Shown: piece after piece, positions 8,548 through 17,514 of the stretch
Numbering within the stretch: the stretch's first letter is position 1
Layout of the letters: each line of letters starts with the position of its first letter
From: Marivita geojedonensis
Lineage (GTDB): Bacteria > Pseudomonadota > Alphaproteobacteria > Rhodobacterales > Rhodobacteraceae
Assembly (NCBI RefSeq): GCF_002115805.1
Contig: NZ_JFKC01000001.1
Span: forward strand, 496,001-560,000
Direction of reading: 5' to 3'
Length of the DNA: 64,000 bases
Translations under genes and position numbers: made by a program
The notes under the pieces: generated by a model
What the model saw: the letters and a program-made list of their open reading frames with translations, nothing else
Databases searched by the model: none
Told to the model about the DNA's origin: nothing

Positions 8548-10326
8548 TCAGGCGACCTTCTGCGGGCGCATATCTGCCGGGTCGATACCCGCCACAGCCA
8601 CCGGTGCCTTCATTGCATCGCGGCGGAACGGCTCACCCAGTTCCTGGTTGATCATCGCCTCGATCAGGGTGGTCTTGCCGTTTTCCATCTGGTCCTTGAT
8701 GGCGGTGTTCAGCGCGTCGCGCAGTTCGTCCATCGTGCGCGCGACAACACCCTTCAAACCGCAGGCCTGCGCGATGGCGGCATAGCTGACGCCTTCATCC
8801 AGTTCGGTGCCGACAAAGTTGTCGTCGTACCATAGCGTGGAGTTCCGCTTTTCCGCGCCCCACTGGTAGTTGCGGAAAACGATCTGGGTGATTGCCGGCC
8901 ATTCCGGGCGGCCAATCGCGGTCAGCTCTGTCACCGCAATACCAAACGCCCCGTCCCCGGAAAAACCGACAACCGGAACATCCGGGCAACCGATCTTGGC
9001 GCCAACGATGGAGGGCAGACCGTAGCCACAGGGGCCAAACAGACCCGGCGCAAGGTATTTCCGCCCGTCTTCGAAGGTCGGATAGGCGTTGCCGATGGCG
9101 CAGTTGTTGCCGATGTCGGACGAAATGATCGCCTCTTTCGGCAATGCCGATTGGATCGCACGCCACGCCATCCGCGGGCTCATCCAATCCGGCTTGGCCG
9201 CACGTGCGCGTTCGTTCCATGTGGTGCCCGGATCGTCCTGCTCGTGATCCATGCTGGAAAGCTGTTGCGCCCAGGTTGATTTGGTTTTCGCGATATGCGC
9301 CTTGCGGTCTTCGCGGCCTTCATCACCTGCGGTGCCCGACAGGCGCTCGAGGATGCCCTCAGCCACCTTCTTCGCATCGCCGACGATGCCTACGCTGACC
9401 TTCTTGGTCAGACCAATGCGGTCGGGGTTGATGTCGACCTGAATGATCTTGGCGGTCTTGGGCCAGTAGTCGATGCCGTAGCCCGGCAGAGTCGAGAACG
9501 GGTTGAGGCGCGTACCAAGACACAGCACAACATCCGCGTCGGAAATCAGCTCCATCGCCGCCTTGGAGCCATTATAGCCCAGCGGACCTGCAAAGAGCGG
9601 ATGCGATCCAGGGAACGCGTCGTTGTGCTGGTAGCCCACACAGATCGGCGCGGTCAGCCGTTCTGCAAGCGCCATGGATGCGGGGATCGCACCGGCAAGG
9701 ACAACACCGGCACCGTTCAGAATGACCGGGTTCTTGGCGTTCGAAAGAAGGTCAGCCGCCTGCTGGATCGCACTATCACCACCCGAGGGGCGCTCGAATT
9801 CAACGACTTCCGGCAGTTCGATGTCGATCACCTGAGTCCAGAAATCGCGCGGCATGTTGATCTGTGCCGGAGCGGAGGCGCGCTTGGCATTCAGGATCAC
9901 CCGGTTCAGCACCTCGGCCACGCGGGTCGGGTCACGCACCTCTTCCTGATAGGCGACCATGTCCTCGAACAGCTTCATCTGCTCGACTTCCTGGAAACCG
10001 CCCTGGCCGATGGTCTTGTTCGCGGCCTGCGGCGTGACCAGCAGAAGCGGTGTGTGGTTCCAGTAGGCCGTTTTGACAGCGGTCACGAAGTTGGTGATGC
10101 CGGGCCCGTTCTGGGCGATCATCATCGACATCTTGCCCGAGGCGCGCGTGTAGCCGTCCGCCATCATCCCGCCGGAACCTTCGTGCGCGCAGTCCCAGAA
10201 GGTGATCCCCGCCTTTGGGAAAATATCGGAGATCGGCATGAACGCCGACCCGATGATCCCGAAAGCATGTTCGATCCCATGCCGCTGGAGAACTTTTACA
10301 AAGGCTTCTTCGGTGGTCATTTTCAT
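8548..10326 (-). CDS. xsc: Sulfoacetaldehyde acetyltransferase Xsc
   Basis: A 592-residue thiamine-diphosphate enzyme that splits sulfoacetaldehyde with phosphate into acetyl phosphate and sulfite. The N-terminal pyrimidine-binding domain reads MTTEEAFVKVLQRHGIEHAFGIIGSAFMP, with IAQNGPGITNFVTA near residue 73. The C-terminal cofactor domain carries the GDG motif in FSGDGAFGIAVTEL, followed by the YQWGAEKRN region. The length matches Xsc closely and distinguishes it from acetolactate synthase. It starts the xsc-ackA transcript. The usual suppliers of sulfoacetaldehyde (taurine transaminase or dehydrogenase, isethionate or sulfolactate enzymes) are not in the window. Confidence 0.95.
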   Translation of the reverse strand: MKMTTEEAFVKVLQRHGIEHAFGIIGSAFMPISDIFPKAGITFWDCAHEGSGGMMADGYTRASGKMSMMIAQNGPGITNFVTAVKTAYWNHTPLLLVTPQAANKTIGQGGFQEVEQMKLFEDMVAYQEEVRDPTRVAEVLNRVILNAKRASAPAQINMPRDFWTQVIDIELPEVVEFERPSGGDSAIQQAADLLSNAKNPVILNGAGVVLAGAIPASMALAERLTAPICVGYQHNDAFPGSHPLFAGPLGYNGSKAAMELISDADVVLCLGTRLNPFSTLPGYGIDYWPKTAKIIQVDINPDRIGLTKKVSVGIVGDAKKVAEGILERLSGTAGDEGREDRKAHIAKTKSTWAQQLSSMDHEQDDPGTTWNERARAAKPDWMSPRMAWRAIQSALPKEAIISSDIGNNCAIGNAYPTFEDGRKYLAPGLFGPCGYGLPSIVGAKIGCPDVPVVGFSGDGAFGIAVTELTAIGRPEWPAITQIVFRNYQWGAEKRNSTLWYDDNFVGTELDEGVSYAAIAQACGLKGVVARTMDELRDALNTAIKDQMENGKTTLIEAMINQELGEPFRRDAMKAPVAVAGIDPADMRPQKVA

Positions 10327-10638
10327 CGCGCATCTCCCAAATGTGGACGCCGACCTGATATGGTCGGCGCGGTTGAAAGCGATAGTACCCTCCGGACCGC
10401 GCGCCCAATAGGGCCAAATCTACATCCGACTTATAGCCAATTCGATCCCAGTGCCCTTAACGGTCCACCCCAGAATTTTGCACAAACCATCACGCATTTG
10501 CTGCAATCCGGTGCCATTTGTGCCGGATTTCAAATGCAGTATGCTTTACGGCAGATGAACCAACGCGCCGCTTGATCCACCGGACCTGCGGCACCAAGCG
10601 ACCAGAAACAGGACCGCAGCACAAAGGCAGGACCGCGA
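10327..10638. promoter_or_regulatory. Divergent intergenic region xsc / glycan gene, with inverted repeats
   Basis: This 312-base gap must hold the xsc promoter and probably that of the gene at 10639. A perfect 8-base inverted repeat with a 6-base spacer, CGCCGACC-TGATAT-GGTCGGCG, lies at 10348-10369, only 22 bases from the xsc start codon, so it could be an operator or a leader stem-loop. A weaker composite repeat (CTGCA, ATCCGG ... CCGGAT, TGCAG) spans 10501-10539. I could not place convincing -35/-10 boxes. No reading frame here looks coding. Confidence 0.5.
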
Positions 10639-12033
10639 ATGCCGAATGCATTGGCAACCTTGGCATTGGCCGTTTGGCCCTTGGTGACGGTGTTTCTTTT
10701 TCTGAAACTGCCGCCGGGTCGCGCGGTGATCGCGACATTGCTGACAGGGTATCTATTTCTTCCGGAACCTCCTGCGGGGTTCGATTTTCCACTGATACCC
10801 CCTCTGACCAAGCACACAATTCCCGCGTTGAGCGCTTTGGTCATGTGGGCATGGCTGCACCCGCAGAACATCAACCTCATGCCCCGGTCGCCGGTCACTG
10901 TCGGTATGGTTCTGCTCTTTGTGTTTTCGCCATTGGCAACGACCATGTTGAATTCAGACCCTGTCTATTGGGGCGAGTTTTTCATTCAATCCATGTCGAT
11001 CAGGGATGCCATCGGCTTGGTGATCCAGCAGGTATTGCTGATCATCCCGTTCCTTCTCGCGCGGCGTTTCCTCTTCCGCGCGGAAGACCAGCGCGACCTG
11101 CTTTTTGCATTCATGATCGGCGGACTGATCTATTCGTTGCCCATGCTGATCGAGATCCGGTTCTCTCCGCAGATGAACAATTGGATCTACGGATACTTCC
11201 AACACGACTTCGTACAAACCATCCGGTTTGGCGGTTACCGTCCGATGGTGTTCCTGTATCACGGGATTTGGGTCGCTTTCTTCCTTCTCATGGCAATTCT
11301 GTCTGCATTTTCGCTATGGAAATACAAACAGGGCGAGGCAAACTGGAAACTTTTGCTGATCGCACTTTACCTCACCGGTATCCTGGTTCTGGCAAAATCG
11401 CTTGTTGCGTGGCTGTTTGCTGTAGTGCTGATCCCGACAGTGGTTTTTCTTGGGGCCAGATGGCAGATGCGCCTTGCCATTCTGATCGCCGGGTTTGCGA
11501 TTGCCTATCCTGCACTTAAAGGCCTCAACGTGGTGCCGCAGGACCGCCTTCTTGCTGCGGTCGAGCAGATCGATCCGGAGCGCGCTGCATCGCTAGGGTT
11601 TCGGTTCGGGAACGAAAACCTGCTGCTCGAACGGGCGAGGGAACGACCGCTGTTCGGCTGGGGCAGTTATGATCGCAACCAGATCCTCAATACTGCGACA
11701 GGTGAGGTCGAGACGGTTACCGATGGCCGCTGGGTTATCCTGATCGGGCAGCTTGGGTGGCTCGGCTTTCTTGCCGAATTCGGGTTGCTGGTGTTTCCTG
11801 TTTTCTTCCTGTGGCGCGAGACGCGTTACCGCAACCCAAGTGACTATTCACCGTTGATCGTTCCGCTCTCATTGATGCTTGCCGTGAATGTCTTTGACAT
11901 GCTGCCAAACGCAACGCTTACGCCACTGACCTGGCTGATGGCAGGCGCGTTAACAGGCTATGCCGAGACGCTCCGCCAGGGTCGGGACGGCTACATATCC
12001 AAACAACGCCTGCAATGGCGCCCAGTTTTGTAA
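10639..12033 (+). CDS. O-antigen ligase / polysaccharide polymerase-like membrane protein
   Basis: A 464-residue protein with about ten to twelve membrane segments and a large non-membrane loop near residues 300-370. The segment LLERARERPLFGWGSYDRNQ just before the last membrane block is the hallmark of the O-antigen ligase/Wzy superfamily, which joins or polymerises undecaprenyl-linked glycans on the periplasmic side. An AGGA ribosome site precedes the ATG. It is followed after 21 bases by a glycosyltransferase frame and then an acyltransferase-like gene, so this is a small surface-polysaccharide cluster. Ligase and polymerase functions cannot be told apart by eye. Confidence 0.75.
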   Translation: MPNALATLALAVWPLVTVFLFLKLPPGRAVIATLLTGYLFLPEPPAGFDFPLIPPLTKHTIPALSALVMWAWLHPQNINLMPRSPVTVGMVLLFVFSPLATTMLNSDPVYWGEFFIQSMSIRDAIGLVIQQVLLIIPFLLARRFLFRAEDQRDLLFAFMIGGLIYSLPMLIEIRFSPQMNNWIYGYFQHDFVQTIRFGGYRPMVFLYHGIWVAFFLLMAILSAFSLWKYKQGEANWKLLLIALYLTGILVLAKSLVAWLFAVVLIPTVVFLGARWQMRLAILIAGFAIAYPALKGLNVVPQDRLLAAVEQIDPERAASLGFRFGNENLLLERARERPLFGWGSYDRNQILNTATGEVETVTDGRWVILIGQLGWLGFLAEFGLLVFPVFFLWRETRYRNPSDYSPLIVPLSLMLAVNVFDMLPNATLTPLTWLMAGALTGYAETLRQGRDGYISKQRLQWRPVL

Positions 12034-12054
12034 CCCCTAGTAACGAGTAAACCC

Positions 12055-13392
12055 ATGACTGGTTCCAATTCGAAACGCCCCCGTATCCTCGCCATTGCAG
12101 AGGCTGCAAACCCTGAATGGGTCAGTGTCCCACTGGTCGGATGGTCACTTGCTCAGGCGCTGCGCGAGGTGGCTGATGTTCATCTGGTCACGCAGGTCAG
12201 AAACCGCGATGCGATCCTTCGGGCGGGGCTGGTCGAGGGACGCGATTTCACAGCGATCGATTCCGAGGCCGTAGCGCGCCCGCTCTGGGCGCTCGCCGAA
12301 AAGCTGCGAATGGGAGACGGCAAGGGATGGACAACGCTTCAGGCCATGAATGCGCTGATCTATCCATGGTTCGAGCATCTGGTCTGGCGAAAGTTTGGAA
12401 AGGAAATCGCGGATGGGGCATTTGACGTTGTCCACCGCATCACTCCGCTGAGTCCAACTATCGCCTCGCCAATCGCGGCCAAAGTGGCCAAGGCAGGCGT
12501 GCCTTTTGTTCTGGGCCCATTGAACGGTGGGGTGCCCTGGCCCAAGCAGTTCGATGCGGAACGCCGTGCAGAAAAAGAGTGGCTCAGCTATCTGCGAAGT
12601 GCCTACAAACACCTTCCGGGGCGGTCGAGCACGCTGAAAAATGCAAGCGCCATCATCGTTGGCTCGCGACATACGCAAAGCGAAATCCCGTCCGAGCATC
12701 AACACAAGACTGTCTACATCCCTGAAAACGGGATTGATCCCTCAAGGTTCAATCATACAGCCAATCCGCCGGGCGACGTATTACGCGCCTGTTTCGTGGG
12801 CCGTCTGGTGCAATAAAAGGGCGCGGATATGCTGATTGCGGCTGCGGCGGACCTGTTGCGCGAAGGCCGAATGACACTCGACATCATCGGAGACGGGCCG
12901 ATGATGCCGCAGCTGACGGCACAAGCAAAAGCCTTGAACTGCGAAGCCGGTCTGACTTTTCACAAGTGGGTTCCGCATGGTGAAGTTCAGGCCATCCTCG
13001 GCCGTTCACATATCCTCAGCTTCCCATCCATCCGGGAGTTCGGCGGCGGTGTGGTTCTTGAAGCGATGGCTTTGGGCGTGGTTCCGGTCATTGTGGATTA
13101 CGCCGGACCGGGCGAACTTGTATCCGACGCAACGGGCTTCAAGGTTCCCTGTGGTAGCCGTGAAGAGATCATTTCGGGTTTCAGGACAATCCTGAATACA
13201 TTGGCCGACGATCCTGACCAACTCGCCCCACTTGCAAATGCCGCCAAAGAAAAAGTGCAATCGCACTTCCTGTGGTCATGTAAAGCCGAACAGGTCAAAC
13301 AGGTTTACGATTGGTGCGCACAGCAGACCCGATCCGAAAAACCTGACATTTTTAAGACGCAGTTGCGGCAAACTTCCGCCAAAACCGCTTAA
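12055..13392 (+). pseudogene. GT4-type glycosyltransferase interrupted by one in-frame stop codon
   Basis: Two same-frame pieces make one normal-sized group 1 (GT4) glycosyltransferase of about 445 codons. The first, 12055-12816, carries the N-terminal Rossmann half and stops inside the conserved FVGRLV motif. The second, 12829-13392, carries DIIGDGPMMPQL, FHKWVPH and SIREFGGGVVLEAMALG, the donor-sugar half with its E-x7-E motif. The TAA at 12814-12816 replaces what is normally the aromatic codon of the motif GRLVPYKGADML; here the sequence reads GRLVQ-stop-KGADML. Nothing else is disrupted, so this is a fresh nonsense mutation, a sequencing error, or a case of readthrough. As written, the protein would lack its donor-binding domain. 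Confidence 0.8.
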
Positions 13393-13528
13393 TCCGACAG
13401 GACATATTGTTTCCACATTTGGCGTTGCCTCCTCGACAGGTGGCCGGCTAATTTCGCGACAGGTGTGGGGCCGATGTAGTTCAGAAATCGTTATTGTGAC
13501 CGCCCATACGCCGAAACTCTCTAAGAAA

Positions 13529-15520
13529 ATGCTGCATGTTCCGGATACGGAGAATGCGAGGTCGGAGATGCGTCAGTTTCTTCTGGCGATCTCTTGCCTC
13601 GCATTTGTCATGGCAGCCTTGGGAACGAAGAATATCGCCGCGAATGCGTTTGCAGCTGATATTGTGCTCGTCTTTGGCGGTGCATGGTGCGCAAATCAGC
13701 TGATCCGGGGATTTGCAGTATTCCGGCAACAGGTGATCTGCGTTTTGCAGGCGTATTTTATCGGTGTTCTGTGCTGTTCGGCGCTGCTTTTCTTTATTGG
13801 ATGGATGCTGTTCCTGCCCAGCGAATACCGGAACCTCGGTCATTCTCTTTTGCTTGCCGCAACCTTCACGACGAATATCGGAATGGTGTTTTTCCCTGTC
13901 GACAACGGGATGCGCTTTGACGGCCTGTTCAATCACCTCTGGATCCCGGCGCTGATTGCCCAGTGCGCTGCAATCCTGACCCTGCTTTATTGGAAACTGC
14001 ACAAGAACCCCACACGGCTCTTGGCGGCTTTGGCTGCGATCACCGTTGTATCGCTGCTCCTGTCGATTTCGAAATCGTCTTTTGTCCAGCTATTGCCCCT
14101 CGGAGGGCTTTGGCCTTTCATGCTCGGTGCGTTGCCGTTTATTGCGTCAAACCGCTTTCCCATCCTGAGGCACGCGTTCTTGCTGGGTGTGATCAACCTG
14201 CTCACGGGCATCCTGTTGATCACAATCAGTGGTGATACTCTGATCGCTCGGGCTCTTCTGGCGCTTGGGCTTGCGCTTCTTTACCTCGGGAGCCGATCGC
14301 AGGACTTCAAACCCGAACTGACGGACCAACGACGTCGGTGGTTCGGGATGACTTTGCACACTTTCCTTTGGGCCGTTCCATTGACGCAGATCAGTTCATC
14401 ACTGAACATCTATCAGCCTGACAGTTCAGACTATTTGTATCTGATCATTCCCTGCCTGCTCTTCGCAATCTTTTCCTGGGCCGTATGGCAGACCGTGGAA
14501 CAGAAAGCCGGCCACAATCACATGATCATCAGCGCCGGCGTGGCGGTTGTACTTTTCATCAACGGTCTGATTGGTCTCGCAACACAAGGTGCACAGCTCA
14601 GGTTCTCGACAGGTGCCATGGCGTATATCCACGCAATTGAAGCCCCGCACCCTTCGTTCACCTGTCCTGTCGCGACCGAAGGCCCCTTGGCAGGGCTGGA
14701 GGTTTGTCGAGTCGGCCCGCCGGGCGCACCAACCGTCCTGATTTGGGGGGACCATCAGCTCGACGCGTTGCGCCCGGGATACGCCGAGGCAGCGCGTCGG
14801 GCTGGTGTGTCAGCGCTCTTGATCAGCCAGGCGAATTGTATCCCTCTGCACGGGTTGCAAACCCGGAACTCCGAGGGCAGCCCGACTGCGGGGCGCAACT
14901 GCGATCAGCATTCCGCTCAGGTGCTTCAGGCACTTCCACACTTACCAAGCGTGCGGCAGGTGACACTTGTCGGCGACTGGCTCTACTACACGGGAACACG
15001 CAAGGCAGAATTGCTGCCGCGCACACCTGTTCGGTTGGGTCCGCTTGACGGGTCGCCCATTGATCTGCGACGGCAGTCCGACTACGTCGCAGAAGCTGCC
15101 GCACATACCGTTCAAAGCATCGTCGATCATGGACTTCGGGTGACAGTGCTCAGACAGGTCCCGGCACAGCCGAAGTTTGATGCAGAGCTTGCAGCACGCG
15201 CGAGCGTTCCTGTCACTTGGATGTATCTCGGGATGCCGCTGCTTTCGAAAACCGTAGCCACGGATTACCTCAAGCAACTCCACGCACCGACAGACGATAT
15301 ATTCCGGCGCCTATCGGCAATGGGCAAGCTGTCCTACGTCAACACATGGACGGTATTCTGCACCGATACACGGTGCGATGCCCGAGGGGGACTGTCGAGC
15401 GATTACCTGACATCCACCCTCCTGACACGTACCGGCGCGCTGTCGCTCAGCCCTGTCCTTGCAGACGACCTTAGCCGTTCCCAAACCCATGTTGCCATGC
15501 GGCGCGCGCTGGACGGGTAA
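13529..15520 (+). CDS. Degenerate acyltransferase-3 / SGNH fusion-like membrane protein
   Basis: The layout is that of OafA-type acyltransferases fused to an SGNH domain: about ten membrane helices to residue 345, then a soluble C-terminal domain. FVGVDIFF-like, LPSEYRNLGHSLL and VWQTVEQ segments show the relationship. Catalytic positions look lost: the membrane histidine of the first helix is absent, the GDSH box reads WGDHQLDAL (residues 406-414), and the closing DxxHLTRTGA reads STLLTRTGA, with leucine for histidine. I chose the start at 13529 because VPDTENARSEMRQFLLA aligns with the family N-terminus; ATG 13568 has a better ribosome site (GAGG). It probably follows the glycosyltransferase as a surface-glycan gene, perhaps inactive or repurposed. 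Confidence 0.6.
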   Translation: MLHVPDTENARSEMRQFLLAISCLAFVMAALGTKNIAANAFAADIVLVFGGAWCANQLIRGFAVFRQQVICVLQAYFIGVLCCSALLFFIGWMLFLPSEYRNLGHSLLLAATFTTNIGMVFFPVDNGMRFDGLFNHLWIPALIAQCAAILTLLYWKLHKNPTRLLAALAAITVVSLLLSISKSSFVQLLPLGGLWPFMLGALPFIASNRFPILRHAFLLGVINLLTGILLITISGDTLIARALLALGLALLYLGSRSQDFKPELTDQRRRWFGMTLHTFLWAVPLTQISSSLNIYQPDSSDYLYLIIPCLLFAIFSWAVWQTVEQKAGHNHMIISAGVAVVLFINGLIGLATQGAQLRFSTGAMAYIHAIEAPHPSFTCPVATEGPLAGLEVCRVGPPGAPTVLIWGDHQLDALRPGYAEAARRAGVSALLISQANCIPLHGLQTRNSEGSPTAGRNCDQHSAQVLQALPHLPSVRQVTLVGDWLYYTGTRKAELLPRTPVRLGPLDGSPIDLRRQSDYVAEAAAHTVQSIVDHGLRVTVLRQVPAQPKFDAELAARASVPVTWMYLGMPLLSKTVATDYLKQLHAPTDDIFRRLSAMGKLSYVNTWTVFCTDTRCDARGGLSSDYLTSTLLTRTGALSLSPVLADDLSRSQTHVAMRRALDG

Positions 15521-16522
15521 TTACGCTGCTTCGGGTGCCATCAATTCTTTCCAGCGGTGGCAGGACACATCGTGCCCGCTGCCATCGGTTTCCAGTTTGG
15601 GCTCGACCTGTTTGCAATGGTCGATGGCAAATGGACAGCGCGTATGGAATTTGCATCCAGAGGGCTGGTTGGTCGGTGACGGGATTTCGCCGGTCAGTTT
15701 CTGGGCGGTTCCCCGATCATCCGGATCGAGTGACGGAATCGCCGAAAACAGCGCCTTGGTATAAGGGTGGCGCGGCGCAGCAAAAAGCTTGCGGGTCGGG
15801 GCGGTCTCGACCAGGCGCCCAAGATACATCACCGCGACATGATCACAGGTGTGCGCCACCACTGACAGGTCATGGCTGATGAACATGAATGTGAGCCCCA
15901 TGTCCGACTGGATCTGCTTGAGCAGATTCAAAACATCCGCCTGAATGGACACATCAAGTGCCGCCACGCTTTCGTCGGCAACGATGAATTTAGGCGCGGA
16001 AACGAGCGCCCGGGCAATCGAGATCCGCTGACGCTGTCCGCCGGAAAAGGCGTGTGGAAAGCGGCGCAGGTGTTCGAGGTTCAACCGGCATTTCGCAGCA
16101 ATCTCGCGCACGCGTGCGTCGGTTTCCGCTCGCGTCTTGGTCAGCCCCATGACTTCCAAAGGTTCTGCGATGATGTCACGGACAGTCATTCGCGGGCTCA
16201 GCGCTGCGTAAGGATCCTGAAAGATCAACTGAGCGCGCTTGCGGTAATCCTTGAGTTGTTCCTTCGAAATGTTTTCGAGGTCGTAATCCACCTCACCATC
16301 GCTGTAATGCGCTCCGCCGCCGGTAATCGGCGCCGCTTTCAGTAGGGCCCGCCCCAGCGTTGTCTTGCCCGACCCGCTTTCTCCGACGAGTCCGAAAAAC
16401 GACCCCTTCTCGATATCCAGAGAGACATTGTCGACAGCCTTCAGGATCTGCTTGTTGAACATCCCACCCCCGATGGGGAAGCCGACAGACAATCCCTTGG
16501 CACGGATCAGAACGTCGCTCAT
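15521..16522 (-). CDS. Oligopeptide-type ABC transporter ATP-binding protein (OppF-like)
   Basis: A 333-residue ATPase with Walker A GESGSGKTT, signature SGGQRQR, Walker B FIVADESVAALD and the H-loop FISHDLSVVAH. The C-terminal oligopeptide/dipeptide transporter extension contains GCKFHTRCPFA, typical of OppF/DppF. It is the last gene of the minus-strand importer operon and overlaps the preceding ATPase start by four bases. Its stop codon abuts that of the convergent acyltransferase-like gene with no spacer. It would energise import together with the OppD-like partner. Confidence 0.93.
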   Translation of the reverse strand: MSDVLIRAKGLSVGFPIGGGMFNKQILKAVDNVSLDIEKGSFFGLVGESGSGKTTLGRALLKAAPITGGGAHYSDGEVDYDLENISKEQLKDYRKRAQLIFQDPYAALSPRMTVRDIIAEPLEVMGLTKTRAETDARVREIAAKCRLNLEHLRRFPHAFSGGQRQRISIARALVSAPKFIVADESVAALDVSIQADVLNLLKQIQSDMGLTFMFISHDLSVVAHTCDHVAVMYLGRLVETAPTRKLFAAPRHPYTKALFSAIPSLDPDDRGTAQKLTGEIPSPTNQPSGCKFHTRCPFAIDHCKQVEPKLETDGSGHDVSCHRWKELMAPEAA

Positions 16523-17514
16523 GCGGACACCTCGTCATAGATATGGCAGGACACCTTGTGGGTTGTATCGATGCTCTTTTCCGACGGCTCAGTATGTCGG
16601 CAAACATCTCCTACGATCTGCGAACACCGCGTATGGAACACACAGCCCGACGGGCGTTCCAGCGGAGACGGGATATCACCCGGGACCGGCGTCAGCGGCG
16701 CATCGAGATCTTCGAGTTTCGGCAGGGCTGCCAATAGCCCCTGTGTGTAGGGATGCTTTGGATTGCGAATTACCTCTCGCACCGGGCCTTCTTCGATCAT
16801 GCGGCCAAGATACATCACGTTTACCTTGTCGGCAGTCTGCGCCACCACGCCAAGATCGTGGGTGATGAAGACGATCCCCATATGGAATTCAGACACGAGG
16901 TCTTTCATAAGGTCGATCACCTGCGCCTGAATTGTCACGTCAAGGGCAGTTGTCGGTTCATCGGCAATCAGCAGCTTTGGCTTTGTCGAAAGAGCCATAG
17001 CAATCATCGCGCGCTGGCGCATGCCACCTGACAGTTCGAATGCATATTGGTCGAACCGGCGCGCTGCATCCGAAATACCCACTCGATCCAGCATCTCAAC
17101 CGAGATCTTCTTCGCCTGCTCCTTGGTGTAATTCCCGTGCAACTGAAGCTGCTCGACCATCTGTTTGCCGATCGTGATCGCTGGCGCAAAGCTGGCCATC
17201 GGCTCCTGAAAGATCATCGAAACCGCCCCGCCGCGCACGATGTTCAGCTCACGCGGCGTGCGCAGGGACAAGACGTCCACCGGCCCTTTGTCATTGTGAA
17301 GGGTGATCCGGCTTTCCGGGGAATAAACGGCGTTCTTGGCGTTCAGGTGCATCAGCGCCTTGGCGGTCACGGATTTCCCAGAGCCGGACTCCCCCACCAG
17401 CCCCATCACCTCGCCTTTGTTCAGCGAGAAACTGACATTGTCGACAGCAGTGATCAGCCCCTCGTCGGTGCGGAACTTGAGCGTCAGGTTCTTTACGTCG
17501 ATCAGGGCCGTCAT
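16519..17514 (-). CDS. Oligopeptide-type ABC transporter ATP-binding protein (OppD-like)
   Basis: A 331-residue ATPase with Walker A GESGSGKSV, signature LSGGMRQR, Walker B LLIADEPTTALD and H-loop FITHDLGVVAQ. The C-terminal GCVFHTRCSQ segment belongs to the OppD/DppD extension. It overlaps the upstream permease stop and the downstream ATPase start by four bases each, so the genes are translationally linked. It forms the second ATPase of the importer that ends at 15521. The substrate cannot be deduced from the ATPase. Confidence 0.93.
   Translation of the reverse strand: MTALIDVKNLTLKFRTDEGLITAVDNVSFSLNKGEVMGLVGESGSGKSVTAKALMHLNAKNAVYSPESRITLHNDKGPVDVLSLRTPRELNIVRGGAVSMIFQEPMASFAPAITIGKQMVEQLQLHGNYTKEQAKKISVEMLDRVGISDAARRFDQYAFELSGGMRQRAMIAMALSTKPKLLIADEPTTALDVTIQAQVIDLMKDLVSEFHMGIVFITHDLGVVAQTADKVNVMYLGRMIEEGPVREVIRNPKHPYTQGLLAALPKLEDLDAPLTPVPGDIPSPLERPSGCVFHTRCSQIVGDVCRHTEPSEKSIDTTHKVSCHIYDEVSA

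Noticed and set aside
10391-10450. TauR/MocR-type direct repeats (TTGG units) upstream of xsc
   Set aside because: TTGG units occur on the minus strand, but their spacing is irregular and the match to known TauR sites is too weak to report.
9295-10575. A 426-codon open frame opposite xsc and into its promoter
   Set aside because: It lies antisense to the xsc cofactor domains and shows no domain character.
12829-13392. The C-terminal glycosyltransferase piece as an independent gene
   Set aside because: It starts at an internal methionine of the KGADML motif, has no ribosome site and is in frame with the upstream piece; one nonsense codon explains both.
13232-13528. Long upstream extension of the acyltransferase-like gene
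   Set aside because: The extension overlaps the glycosyltransferase end in another frame and has no family similarity.
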